Below are positions 25,126-34,535 of a stretch of 64,000 bases of DNA, piece after piece. The notes beneath the pieces were generated by a model. The model did no database searches, had not been told where the DNA came from, and saw only the letters and a program-made list of their open reading frames with translations. Source of the stretch: Shimia sediminis (GTDB lineage: Bacteria > Pseudomonadota > Alphaproteobacteria > Rhodobacterales > Rhodobacteraceae); assembly GCF_003990645.1 (NCBI RefSeq), contig NZ_RYZK01000005.1, positions 186,001 through 250,000 of the forward strand. The letters are read 5' to 3'. Positions within the stretch are counted from its first letter, which is position 1; each line of letters opens with the position of its first letter. The translations under genes were made by a program, and so were the position numbers.

Positions 25126-25983
25126 ATGGCACAGGACGATCCCAGATCACTTGTTTCCACCGATTGGCTGGCAGCACATATGAAGGACCCGGATCTGCGG
25201 ATTCTTGATGGGTCCTGGCACATGCCCGCGGAAAACCGTGATCCAAAAGCCGAATACGATGCCGCCCACATTCCGGGCGCACGTTTTTTTGACATCGACG
25301 AGATCGCGGATCTGCGCAGTGACCTGCCGCATATGGTGCCGCCGGTTGAGAAGTTCATGAGCCGCATGCGCGCCATGGGCGTGGGCGACGGGCATCAGGT
25401 GGTGATCTATGACACCAAGGGCGTCCAGTCGGCGGCCCGCGTGTGGTGGCTGTTCAAGCTGATGGGCCAGAACGACGTTGCCGTGCTGGACGGTGGCTTG
25501 CCCAAGTGGCAGGCCGAGGGGCGCGAGATCGAAGATCTGCCACCCATGATCCGCGACCGCCACATGACCGTGCGCCGCCAGAACCATCTGGTGAAAGACG
25601 TGACGCAGGTCTCGAGCGCCTCAAAGCTGGGTGACTACGAAATCATCGACGCCCGCGCCGCCGCGCGCTTCAAGGGCGACGTGGAAGAACCGCGCGCCGG
25701 GCTGCGCTCGGGCCATATTCCGAACTCGAAAAACGTGCCCTTCGCAGACCTGTTGAATGCCGATGGCACGATGAAGGCCGCGGATGCCTGTCGCGCCGTG
25801 TTCGAGGCTGCTGGAGTCGATCTGTCGAAACCGGCCATCACAACCTGCGGATCGGGGGTCACCGCCTGTATTCTTGCCCTCGCGATGGAACGTTTCGGCA
25901 AGACCGATTACGCCGTCTATGACGGTTCCTGGACCGAGTGGGGCGCTTTCCCCACGCTTCCTATTGCCACCGGAGAAGCCTGA
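25126..25983 (+). CDS. sseA: 3-mercaptopyruvate / thiosulfate sulfurtransferase
   Basis: Two-domain rhodanese, 285 residues. The active-site Cys241 lies in TCGSGVTA; the loop CGSGVTA is the mercaptopyruvate type rather than the CRxGxR thiosulfate type. The N-terminal rhodanese domain is catalytically silent, as usual. The stop overlaps the aminotransferase start (TGATG). The pair could turn cysteine into mercaptopyruvate by transamination and then move its sulfur onto an acceptor. ATG has GAGGGG upstream. Confidence 0.93.
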   Translation: MAQDDPRSLVSTDWLAAHMKDPDLRILDGSWHMPAENRDPKAEYDAAHIPGARFFDIDEIADLRSDLPHMVPPVEKFMSRMRAMGVGDGHQVVIYDTKGVQSAARVWWLFKLMGQNDVAVLDGGLPKWQAEGREIEDLPPMIRDRHMTVRRQNHLVKDVTQVSSASKLGDYEIIDARAAARFKGDVEEPRAGLRSGHIPNSKNVPFADLLNADGTMKAADACRAVFEAAGVDLSKPAITTCGSGVTACILALAMERFGKTDYAVYDGSWTEWGAFPTLPIATGEA

Positions 25984-27167
25984 TGCTGACCAAACTGACA
26001 CAACAGCCCGCCGACAAGATCCTCGCCCTGATGGCGATGTATCGCGAAGATCCCCGCCCGACCAAGATCGACCTTGGCGTGGGTGTCTACAAGAACGCCG
26101 AGGGTGTGACCCCGGTGATGCGCGCCGTCAAGGAAGCCGAACGGCGCCTGGTCGAAGAACAGACCTCCAAGGCCTATGTGGCGCTGGCGGGTGACCCGGC
26201 CTATTCGGATGCCATGATCGGTCTGATCCTGGACACCTCGGTGGAACGCAACCGGATCGCGGCCATCGCCACGCCGGGCGGCACCGGTGCAGTGCGTCAG
26301 GCGTTCGAGCTGATCCACAACACCAGCCCCGACGCCACGGTCTGGGTGTCGAACCCGACCTGGCCGAACCACGTGTCGATCCTGAATTACCTTGGGATGA
26401 AGAACACCGCCTATCGCTATTTTGACGCGGAAACCCGCGGCGTGGACTTTGACGGCATGCTGGAAGATCTGGCCGAAGCCAAGGCTGGCGACGTGGTGCT
26501 GCTGCATGGCTGCTGTCACAACCCGACCGGCGCGAACCTGAACCTGACCCAGTGGCAAGAGATCGTGACCCTGTTGAACGACAAGGGTCTCGTGCCCATG
26601 ATCGACATTGCCTATCAGGGCTTTGGTGACGGGCTGGAAGAGGATGCGGCAGCCACACGCCTGGTGGCGTCGAACGTGCCGGAATGCCTGATTGCGGGCA
26701 GCTGCTCGAAAAACTTCGGGGTCTACCGCGAGCGTACGGGGTTGCTGATGGCAATCTCAGCCGAGGCTGGCAACACTGCCGTCACCCAAGGCAACCTGAA
26801 CCACCTGAACCGCCAGAACTATAGCTTTCCGCCGGATCACGGTGCCCGGGTTGTGACCACGATCCTGACCGACGACAGCTTGCGTGCCGACTGGGCAGCG
26901 GAGCTGGAAGACACCCGTTTGGGCATGCTGCGTCTGCGCGAGCAATTGGCCAGCGAATTGCAACGGCTGACCGGCTCGGACCGGTTCGGGTTCATCGCTC
27001 AGCACCGCGGCATGTTCTCGCAACTGGGCACAACGCCCGATCTGGTCGAGCGCCTGCGCGCCGAACACGGCATCTACATGGTATCCGACAGCCGCCTGAA
27101 CATTGCCGGTTTGAACGACGTCACGGTGCCGATTCTGGCGCAGGCCATCTCGGATGTCGGGATCTGA
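25983..27167 (+). CDS. class I aromatic/aspartate aminotransferase
   Basis: 394 residues, subgroup I-alpha (AspC/TyrB type). PLP Lys243 in SCSKNFGVYRER, with family motifs NPTWPNH, HGCCHNPTG and DIAYQGF. It transfers amino groups between aspartate or aromatic amino acids and 2-oxoglutarate; enzymes of this group also transaminate cysteine. The start is ATG 25983, coupled to sseA; the open frame to 25938 lies inside sseA. A terminator follows at 27195. Confidence 0.93.
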   Translation: MLTKLTQQPADKILALMAMYREDPRPTKIDLGVGVYKNAEGVTPVMRAVKEAERRLVEEQTSKAYVALAGDPAYSDAMIGLILDTSVERNRIAAIATPGGTGAVRQAFELIHNTSPDATVWVSNPTWPNHVSILNYLGMKNTAYRYFDAETRGVDFDGMLEDLAEAKAGDVVLLHGCCHNPTGANLNLTQWQEIVTLLNDKGLVPMIDIAYQGFGDGLEEDAAATRLVASNVPECLIAGSCSKNFGVYRERTGLLMAISAEAGNTAVTQGNLNHLNRQNYSFPPDHGARVVTTILTDDSLRADWAAELEDTRLGMLRLREQLASELQRLTGSDRFGFIAQHRGMFSQLGTTPDLVERLRAEHGIYMVSDSRLNIAGLNDVTVPILAQAISDVGI

Positions 27168-27194
27168 CCCGACCTGAAAGGTGACATTCACATC

Positions 27195-27225
27195 AGGCCG
27201 CCAGCGCAAGTTGGCGGCCTTTTTT
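27195..27225 (+). terminator. terminator of the sseA-aminotransferase operon
   Basis: Stem AGGCCGCCA / TGGCGGCCT (27195-27203 / 27212-27220) with an 8-nt loop, followed by TTTTT. A strong intrinsic terminator 28 nt past the stop. Confidence 0.9.
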
Positions 27226-27343
27226 GTGGTTTTGGGTCAAGTGTTTGGCATTTGCCGCCAAAGTCGGGCTGGCGGATGTAAGGCACAGTGCTCGGCCCTA
27301 TATCAGAGGTACCAGCCCACATTTTATCGAAAGCCCCAATCTC

Positions 27344-27634
27344 ATGACCTTGCTCTTTGCACTCACCCGGTTGTTTTCAAAACCCGCTGCTGTCAGGCCA
27401 GCAAAACCCGCAAGTGTTGGCGCCACGGGCCTGAGTGACAGCGATGTGCAGCGGATCTCGCGGGATACGCAGCGCCACACCCTGGCCAGCATCCTGTCGC
27501 GCCAGATCGTCGATGCCCAGTTTCGGCTGTCGGGTTTGACCTGCGATGAGGCGCGGTTTGCGCAAAGCCGCATGATCGCTGATCTGAAGCGGCACAGGGC
27601 ACGCGAGGTTGGTGCCCCTTGGCAGGTTGGATAA
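27344..27634 (+). CDS. small hypothetical protein
   Basis: 96 residues from ATG 27344. A short hydrophobic start (MTLLFALTRLF) precedes a soluble helical part containing SDSDVQRISRDTQRHTL and RLSGLTCDEARFAQSRM. The frame is open to 27224, but that extension overlaps the terminator of the preceding operon. No clear ribosome site. Convergent with the membrane protein at 27661. The least certain of the small genes here. Confidence 0.45.
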   Translation: MTLLFALTRLFSKPAAVRPAKPASVGATGLSDSDVQRISRDTQRHTLASILSRQIVDAQFRLSGLTCDEARFAQSRMIADLKRHRAREVGAPWQVG

Positions 27635-27660
27635 CGTCGCAAGGCACCAGAGTCCCCGTG

Positions 27661-28587
27661 TCACTTTTTGGCCAAGACCACTCTGGCAGGTGAGCGCCCA
27701 GTCACGGCAGCACGAGGCTTAGCACCCGGGACACTGGCACCTTTTTTCTGCCTCGGGGCATCACGCGGCGTTATGGACGACAGCGCCAAAAGCGCCTCTT
27801 GCATGCCGCGTTTCAGGGGACGCTGAAAGAACATCGATACGAAGAAACCACGCGTCTTCCCCGATGTAATCAGAAACCGCTGCCCATTGACCACCAGAAA
27901 GATCCCCGATTTGTCCATCATCGCGGCAACCCGATCATAGGCGCCGGAGTTCACCGGCTGAAAACGGCACCCCTTGCGGCCCAGCAGGGTCACGGTGCCA
28001 TCGACCACATCCAGCCCCTCTTCGAGCGCGGCGGCGATGCGGCAGGTCTTGCGCGCGCTGACAAGCGCATAAATCCAGAGGTAGAGCATCCGCACCAGCA
28101 CCACGAGACCGCTGAGGAAACTGGTCAGCCCCAACAGGATGGCCATGCGCGCGGTGGTGCTGAGGTGCTCAAACGTCCGCGATGGGCCAGTTGACCGGCT
28201 GATTTCATTGGATTTTGCCAATTCGTCTGCCTTGATCTCTTCCAGTTTGCAGACCGCATTGTGCAGACGCTCGACACTGTTCAGGCGTTCGCGCAAGAGG
28301 TTGGGGCTGTTGGTCAGGCCCAGTGCCCCAAAGCGCTGCGCCTCGACCAGCAAAGCCTCAATCCGTGCGCGGCGATGGGCCAGTCCCACGGAAAACAGTT
28401 TTGAGCTGACATCGCGCATGTCGATGCCGCGCAGATCCTGTTGGACGCGGGCGGCCAAATCCACGTCCGGTGTCCGGCCCTGGCTGCTGGCGACATAGAG
28501 GTCGTCCACCAGGAGCATGACGTCTTCTGGCAGGCCACAACGGGCATGGACCGGCCCGCTGAGGAAAAACATGCAAACAAGAGTCAT
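27661..28587 (-). CDS. hypothetical exported/membrane protein
   Basis: 308 residues if started at ATG 28587, where MTLVCMFFLSGPVHA looks like a signal peptide ending at A-R-C. The frame is open to 28698, but the first ATG there lies inside the amtB terminator hairpin, so a downstream start is more likely (28641 is another option). A periplasmic helical region (VQQDLRGIDMRDV to about 150) is followed by one or two membrane segments (AILLGLTSFLSGLVVLVRML) and a cytoplasmic basic tail rich in Lys, Arg and Pro. No family recognised. Confidence 0.6.
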   Translation of the reverse strand: MTLVCMFFLSGPVHARCGLPEDVMLLVDDLYVASSQGRTPDVDLAARVQQDLRGIDMRDVSSKLFSVGLAHRRARIEALLVEAQRFGALGLTNSPNLLRERLNSVERLHNAVCKLEEIKADELAKSNEISRSTGPSRTFEHLSTTARMAILLGLTSFLSGLVVLVRMLYLWIYALVSARKTCRIAAALEEGLDVVDGTVTLLGRKGCRFQPVNSGAYDRVAAMMDKSGIFLVVNGQRFLITSGKTRGFFVSMFFQRPLKRGMQEALLALSSITPRDAPRQKKGASVPGAKPRAAVTGRSPARVVLAKK

Positions 28588-28687
28588 GTTAAACCACCGC
28601 ACCAAAACAAGAAATCCCGATTTCCGAAACAACCAAAACATGGCGGCAAACTGACACAAAAGTAATAACAGCCCGTAAAAACGAACA

Positions 28688-28711
28688 GGCCCGGGCATGG
28701 CTGCCCGGACC
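28688..28711 (-). terminator. amtB terminator
   Basis: On the minus strand, GGTCCGGGCA pairs with TGCCCGGGCC (one G-T) around a 4-nt loop, followed a few bases on by TTTTT. It begins 26 nt past the amtB stop. Confidence 0.8.
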
Positions 28712-28736
28712 CTTGTTTTCTTAAGTATTTCCGGGT

Positions 28737-30077
28737 CTAGCCGTTGGTGAACTCAGGGTAGGCTTCCATCCCCAGTTCGGCCATGTCGAGACCGTTGATC
28801 TCGGTTTCTTCGTCGACCCGCAGACCCAAGGTGGCCTTGAGGATGAACCAGACCACGCCCGAGACAACCACGGTAAAGACACCCACCACGAGAATGGCAT
28901 AGAGCTGGGTCATCAGCGAGGCATCCGCGTTGGTAAAGACAACCGCGATGGTGCCCCAGATACCGCAGATCAGGTGAACCGGGATGGCACCGACAACGTC
29001 GTCGATCTTGAGGCGGTCCATGAAGGGGATGGCAAAGACCACGATCACACCGCCAACAGCACCGATCAGGGTGGCGGCGCCCAAGGACGGGGTCAGCGGC
29101 TCTGCGGTGATCGACACCAGACCGGCCAGCGCGCCGTTCAGGATCATGGTCAGGTCAGGTTTCCTGAACAAGAGCTGCGAGGTGATCATCGCGGCAATCG
29201 CACCACCGGCAGCAGCCGTGTTGGTGTTGGCAAAGATGCGGCTGACATCGGCAACATCGCCAATGGTGCCCATGGCCAGCTGCGAGCCGCCGTTGAAGCC
29301 AAACCAACCCAGCCACAGGATGAACGTACCCAGCGTGGCGAGTGTCAGGTTCGAACCGGGGATCGGAACGGTTTTGCCCTCTTTGTTGTACTTGCCGATA
29401 CGCGGCCCAAGGATGATGGCGCCGGTCAGAGCCGCCCAGCCACCAACCGAGTGCACAACGGTCGAGCCCGCGAAGTCGAGGAAGCCCATGGCGTCCAGGA
29501 ACCCACCGCCCCATTTCCAGCTGGCTTGCAGCGGGTAGATGATCGCAGTCAGGATGATCGTGAAGATCAGGAAGGGCCAGAGCTTGATCCGTTCCGCCAG
29601 CGTTCCCGATACGATCGAGGCCGTGGTGGCACAGAACATCAGCTGAAAGAAAAAGTCCGAACCGGTCGAGGCATAGCCATAATCGTCTGCGCCATCCCGG
29701 CCCACGCCAACAGCCTCCAAGACACCAGGACCCCAGACGCCCGACAGGATGCCGTCAACCGACCACGTGCCCAAGGGGTACATCAGGTTATAGCCGATCA
29801 GGTAGTAGAAGATCGCCGCCAGCGAAAACAATGCCACGTTCTTGGTCAGCTGCATGGTGACGTTCTTGGAGCGTACGAGGCCTGCCTCGAGCATGGCAAA
29901 ACCGGCTGCCATCCAGAACACCAGGAATCCGCCGATCAGGAACAAGAGCGAGTTCAGAATAAAGATCGTATCGGTTGAAGCATCAACGCCCGCAACCGGG
30001 GCGGCATCTTCGGCGAGGCCCGCCACGGGCAGCGCAACCAGCGCAGCGGGCAGAGCATATTTCATCAGGGTTTTCAT
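28737..30077 (-). CDS. amtB: ammonium transporter AmtB
   Basis: Inner-membrane ammonium channel, 446 residues with a signal peptide (MKTLMKYALPAALVALPVAG) and 11 expected membrane helices. The twin pore His are in TVVHSVGGW and PVHLICGIWGT. ATG 30077 is chosen because GGAAGGAAG lies just upstream; the ATG at 30095 would place that ribosome site inside the gene. Second gene of a glnK-amtB operon (26-nt gap), so PII-controlled ammonium uptake. Confidence 0.96.
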   Translation of the reverse strand: MKTLMKYALPAALVALPVAGLAEDAAPVAGVDASTDTIFILNSLLFLIGGFLVFWMAAGFAMLEAGLVRSKNVTMQLTKNVALFSLAAIFYYLIGYNLMYPLGTWSVDGILSGVWGPGVLEAVGVGRDGADDYGYASTGSDFFFQLMFCATTASIVSGTLAERIKLWPFLIFTIILTAIIYPLQASWKWGGGFLDAMGFLDFAGSTVVHSVGGWAALTGAIILGPRIGKYNKEGKTVPIPGSNLTLATLGTFILWLGWFGFNGGSQLAMGTIGDVADVSRIFANTNTAAAGGAIAAMITSQLLFRKPDLTMILNGALAGLVSITAEPLTPSLGAATLIGAVGGVIVVFAIPFMDRLKIDDVVGAIPVHLICGIWGTIAVVFTNADASLMTQLYAILVVGVFTVVVSGVVWFILKATLGLRVDEETEINGLDMAELGMEAYPEFTNG

Positions 30078-30103
30078 GTGTGTCTTCCTTCCCATGTCGA
30101 CGC

Positions 30104-30592
<489 letters not shown>

Positions 30593-30700
30593 TTAAATTT
30601 TGAACAGAACAAAAAGCCGTAAGCCGGGATGCATTCTCTCTACATCCGACCCATTTAGGGGTAACATGCTGCAAAACAGGCAGGCTGGGCAGAGCAGCTC

Positions 30701-32893
30701 ATGAGTGATTCAGGTCGAAAGAAACCGCCCCTTGTGGCGGAAAAGCGGTATGGCAAGGCGCCGCCTGCCAAAGGTAAAGCTGTGTCCAAACCCAAGCCGA
30801 AACCCAAGCCGAAAGCCAAATCCAAGCCCAAAGCCAACCCGCAGCGGCGCAAGCCGGCGCGCAAACCAAACAGAAAAAAGCGCAATCCGATTGTCGCCTT
30901 TTTCCTGAACATCCTGCGCTGGATATGGCGCATGATCTGGGGCTTTACCTGGCGCGTGGGCGTTGTGGTTGGTCTGATCGTTGCGCTGGCCGTGGGCTAT
31001 ATCTATGCCACCCTGCCCGAGATGACGGACCTTTTGGATGGGCGCGCACGCGGGTCGGTGACTCTGTTGGATCGCAATGACCAGGTCTTTGCCTGGCGCG
31101 GCGATCAGTATGGCGGGGTGGTGACAGCCGAAAGCGTGTCGCCGGACCTGCGGAATGCCGTTGTGGCAACCGAGGACAAACGGTTCTATCGCCACTTCGG
31201 GATCAGCCCCCGTGGCGTGGCCAGCGCGGTGCGGATCAACCTGTCCGAAGGCCGCGGCCCTCTTAGCGGGCATGGCGGATCGACGATCACGCAGCAGACC
31301 GCCAAGCTGCTATGTCTGGGCGTGGAATATGACGCCAGCGACTGGGAGTCCGAAGCCGAATACGTGCGCGACTGCCGCCGGACGTCTCTGTGGCGCAAAG
31401 CCAAGGAGGCGATTTATGCCATCGCGATGGAAGTCAAATACACCAAGAACGAGATCCTCTCGATCTATCTGAACCGGGCCTACATGGGGGGCGGGGCATA
31501 TGGGGCAGAAGCCGCGACGCAACGCTATTTCGGCAAACCGGCCGCCGTTGTCAGCCCCGCGGAAAGCGCGATGATCGCAGGTCTGTTGACCGCGCCTTCG
31601 TCGCTGGCCCCGACATCCAACCTGAAACGTTCGCAGGATCGCGCGGCCACCATCCTGCGACTGATGAACGAACAGGGCTACCTGACCGACAAGGAAACCG
31701 CCTATTGGCAGGCGAACCCGGCCACCCTGTCCGAAGCGGCAGAGGCGCGCGCTGGCGGGTATTTTGCAGATTGGGTGATGGGGTCGGGTCCGGATTACTT
31801 TACCCGCAACACCACCGAGGACGTGATCCTGAAAACCACGCTCGACCCCCGCATCCAGACAGCTGTTGAAGAAGGTCTGAAATGGGTGTTCGAGAACAAG
31901 GTGCGCGAAGGCTCCAAGGCGCAGGCCGCGATTGTGGTGATGAGTGCCGACGGCGCGGTGCGGGCCATGGTGGGTGGGCGTGACACCAAGGTCTCGGGCG
32001 CCTTCAACCGTGCGGTTCAGGCCAAGCGGCAAACCGGCTCGGCGTTCAAGCCCTTTGTCTATGGCACGGCGCTGGATCTGGGTTATGCCCATGACGATCT
32101 TGTCGATGACTCGCCCTATTGCATCAACGTGCCGGGGTCGGGCCAGTGGTGCCCGCGAAACTATACCAACAAGCATTATGGCATGGTCACGCTGACCGAT
32201 GCGCTGAAAAACTCGCTGAATGTGCCTGCGGTGAAGATTTCCGAATCCGTCGGGCGCGACAACGTCCGCAAGGTGGCGAGCGAGTTTGGCATTGAAAGCG
32301 ATCTGGCGCTGGGACCGGCGTTGGCGCTGGGGGCGTCCGAAAGCTCGCTTTTGGAAATGACCGGGGCCTATGCGGGCATTCTGAACGGCGGCTCGTCGGT
32401 GACGCCCTATGGTCTGGTGGAACTGCGGCTGGCAGGTGATCCGAACGCGCTGATGGGCACCGGCGGCGGCATTGGTGAGCGGGTCATCACCGAAGCCGCG
32501 GCGCGCGAGCTGATTTACATGATGGAAAAGGTGGTCAGCGAAGGCACCGGCCGACGGGCTGCCCTGCCCGGCTGGCAGGTGGCAGGCAAGACCGGCACCA
32601 CGCAGGCGGCACGGGACGCATGGTTCATCGGCTTCACCTCGGATTACGTGGCGGGTGTGTGGATGGGCTATGACGACAACACACCGCTGACCGGGGTTAC
32701 CGGCAGTGGTCTGCCGGCGGAAATCTGGCATGAAGTCATGGTGCGCGTGCATGAGGGGCTGACCCCTGCGCCCCTGCCTGCCTTTGTGCCCAAGCCAAAA
32801 GCCAAGCAGCAGCCGAAACAAAAACGCAAGAGCCCGGGCGATGTCATCGAGGACACGGTGAATTCGATCCTGAAGGATATATTTGGCAATTGA
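30701..32893 (+). CDS. class A penicillin-binding protein (PBP1A family)
   Basis: Peptidoglycan glycosyltransferase and transpeptidase, 730 residues. The cytoplasmic N-terminus (about 10-70) is a Lys/Pro/Ala low-complexity tail, followed by one membrane helix (VVGLIVALAVGYIYATL). Glycosyltransferase motifs EDKRFYRHFG and GGSTITQQ; transpeptidase motifs SAFK (Ser about 447), SLN and KTGT. A second Lys-rich segment sits near the C-terminus. No UvrB-like or FN3 domain. The tandem palindromes at 32899 follow the stop by 5 nt. Confidence 0.95.
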   Translation: MSDSGRKKPPLVAEKRYGKAPPAKGKAVSKPKPKPKPKAKSKPKANPQRRKPARKPNRKKRNPIVAFFLNILRWIWRMIWGFTWRVGVVVGLIVALAVGYIYATLPEMTDLLDGRARGSVTLLDRNDQVFAWRGDQYGGVVTAESVSPDLRNAVVATEDKRFYRHFGISPRGVASAVRINLSEGRGPLSGHGGSTITQQTAKLLCLGVEYDASDWESEAEYVRDCRRTSLWRKAKEAIYAIAMEVKYTKNEILSIYLNRAYMGGGAYGAEAATQRYFGKPAAVVSPAESAMIAGLLTAPSSLAPTSNLKRSQDRAATILRLMNEQGYLTDKETAYWQANPATLSEAAEARAGGYFADWVMGSGPDYFTRNTTEDVILKTTLDPRIQTAVEEGLKWVFENKVREGSKAQAAIVVMSADGAVRAMVGGRDTKVSGAFNRAVQAKRQTGSAFKPFVYGTALDLGYAHDDLVDDSPYCINVPGSGQWCPRNYTNKHYGMVTLTDALKNSLNVPAVKISESVGRDNVRKVASEFGIESDLALGPALALGASESSLLEMTGAYAGILNGGSSVTPYGLVELRLAGDPNALMGTGGGIGERVITEAAARELIYMMEKVVSEGTGRRAALPGWQVAGKTGTTQAARDAWFIGFTSDYVAGVWMGYDDNTPLTGVTGSGLPAEIWHEVMVRVHEGLTPAPLPAFVPKPKAKQQPKQKRKSPGDVIEDTVNSILKDIFGN

Positions 32894-32898
32894 GCGCC

Positions 32899-32941
32899 CA
32901 AGGCGTTTGCAAACGCCTTGCAAGCGGTTTCGAAACCGCTT
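32899..32941. repeat. tandem palindrome pair after the penicillin-binding protein gene
   Basis: A perfect 22-bp palindrome with arms CAAGGCGTTTG (32899-32909) and complement (32910-32920) is followed by a perfect 20-bp palindrome with arms AAGCGGTTTC (32922-32931). The two-palindrome layout, spacing and the CAAGGC start copy that at 660-705, but the arm sequences differ and still match each other. It lies between two convergent genes. Confidence 0.85.
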
Positions 32942-32983
32942 TCCCCGAAAAACCCCGAAGCAACTGCCAGAGGCGAACGCGCC

Positions 32984-33577
32984 TTAGCCCGCTTTTTTCA
33001 GGTCCTGCGTGAGCATATCAATGTCACCCTTGCGGCGATCGAGCATTGCGCCGATCTCTTCTTTTTCGCTGAGACGCAGGCTGATGCCTTCGATGATCAT
33101 GTCAAAGAACTTGGCACGTCCGGATTTGTCCGAGACCAGAAAGTTCACGGCAAAAGGCGACTGCCCCTTGAGATAGGCCGTGGTGCGTACCTCGTGGAAG
33201 CTCTTGACCTTGCGCGCATCCTTGACCTCGATCCGGCCGCCGACAAACTCTTCAAAGCGCTTGCCATACTTGCGCGCGATATAGCCCTGAAACGCCTTGG
33301 TATAGGCGTTGAGCTGGGCGCTCGACGCGCGGCGGGCGTCCGCCCCAAGGGCCGAGCGCGCGATGATCGGCACATCTGCGTATTTGGTGAAGATCCGTTC
33401 AAAGTCGCGAATCATCGAGGACAGAGGTTTGCCGCTCGAGATGACCTTGTTGATGTCCTTTACCACGCTGTCGACCAGCGATTTGGCCTGTGCGTCGCTC
33501 AAGGCAAAGGCGCCACGCGGCAAGATTGCGATCAGTGCAAGGGCAGAAACTGCACCCAGAAATCCACGGCGGGTCAT
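32984..33577 (-). CDS. mlaC: MlaC-type phospholipid-binding protein
   Basis: Periplasmic carrier of phospholipids between outer-membrane MlaA and the inner-membrane MlaFEDB complex. 197 residues. The N-terminus MTRRGFLGAVSALALIA has a twin-arginine-like signal; the Ttg2/MlaC domain fills the rest (GYIARKYGKRFEEFVGG, LVSDKSGRAKFFDMIIEG). It follows mlaA by 12 nt in one operon. The ABC transporter genes are not in the window. Confidence 0.9.
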   Translation of the reverse strand: MTRRGFLGAVSALALIAILPRGAFALSDAQAKSLVDSVVKDINKVISSGKPLSSMIRDFERIFTKYADVPIIARSALGADARRASSAQLNAYTKAFQGYIARKYGKRFEEFVGGRIEVKDARKVKSFHEVRTTAYLKGQSPFAVNFLVSDKSGRAKFFDMIIEGISLRLSEKEEIGAMLDRRKGDIDMLTQDLKKAG

Positions 33578-33589
33578 ATCAAAACGTCC

Positions 33590-34375
33590 TCAAAAGTCCT
33601 CGTACGGATCCGAATACGGGTCCAATCCACTATCGAGATAAAGATCCTCTGCGGTCATTCCAAGTTCATAGCGGCGGTTTTGCAAGTAAATACTACGCGA
33701 TTGCGCATAGCTGTCGGCGGATTCATGCAGGATCGAATCCACCGTGGCGTCGAAATCATAACGGTTGCCCATGGCATCAAAAACATAGGCCACGGCGCCG
33801 ATATAGGTCTCGGGGCCCCGCACCACGACAAAGAACGGGTCCAGCACCAGATCAACGGCAATCCCCACGGTGTCACGCGACGTGGACGGTCCGTAAAAGG
33901 GCAGTTCGACATATGGGCCCTCGGCAGCACCCCAAACATGCAGGGTTTCGCCAAAGTCCGTGTCGACCCGCGTCCAGCCCAGATCTTTTGCCGGATCAAA
34001 CAGACCCGCAAAGCCCACCACAGTGTTGAACGCAAAGCGCCCGGTGTTCTGAAGCGCGTCGTCCAGATTGCCCTGAAGCACGCTGTTGATAACGTCATTC
34101 GGCAGGCTCAGGTGCGACGAAAAGTTCGCCACCACCTCGCGCGCACCACCGTTGGTGGCGTTGCCCCAACCTTGTGACAGAGGGTCAACCAGATGCTTGT
34201 CCAGAGATTTGTTCAGCTCGTGGTTGGCGCGGTTGACCTCTTCATGCGGATCGTAAATCCCGCCGGGCGCATTTTTCGCCTGTTCCGAGGCGCAAGCCGA
34301 CAGCACCAAAGCGGCCGCCAGCAGGACTGGCAGCGTGAGTTTGGGCTTGAGGGTCCGAGTGGCATAAAACAGCAA
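33590..34375 (-). CDS. mlaA: MlaA (VacJ) outer-membrane lipoprotein
   Basis: Removes phospholipids from the outer leaflet of the outer membrane. 261 residues; lipobox LSAC gives the lipidated Cys (about residue 28). The MlaA family pattern is clear: DPHEEVNRANHELN, GRFAFNTVVGFAGLFDPA, FGETLHVWG and YVELPFYGPS. First gene of mlaA-mlaC. The 160 nt between it and the type I secretion gene (34376-34535) hold only the two divergent promoters. Confidence 0.94.
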   Translation of the reverse strand: MLFYATRTLKPKLTLPVLLAAALVLSACASEQAKNAPGGIYDPHEEVNRANHELNKSLDKHLVDPLSQGWGNATNGGAREVVANFSSHLSLPNDVINSVLQGNLDDALQNTGRFAFNTVVGFAGLFDPAKDLGWTRVDTDFGETLHVWGAAEGPYVELPFYGPSTSRDTVGIAVDLVLDPFFVVVRGPETYIGAVAYVFDAMGNRYDFDATVDSILHESADSYAQSRSIYLQNRRYELGMTAEDLYLDSGLDPYSDPYEDF

Positions 34376-34535
34376 TAGAATTCTCGGGTTAAACTTCGTA
34401 TCAACGCATTTAGACTAAATCTGCACCCGGCCCCAACCGCATTGGGCATGTCGCCTCCGATCTGTGGCAGATGGGGAACAGGCGCTTGGCGGGCAGGACC
34501 CGAACCACTCATACGATCATTTCCCGGACAGGACA

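Noticed and set aside
28588-28698. Earlier start of the membrane protein at 28698
   Set aside because: That ATG lies inside the amtB terminator stem, so a transcript starting there is unlikely.
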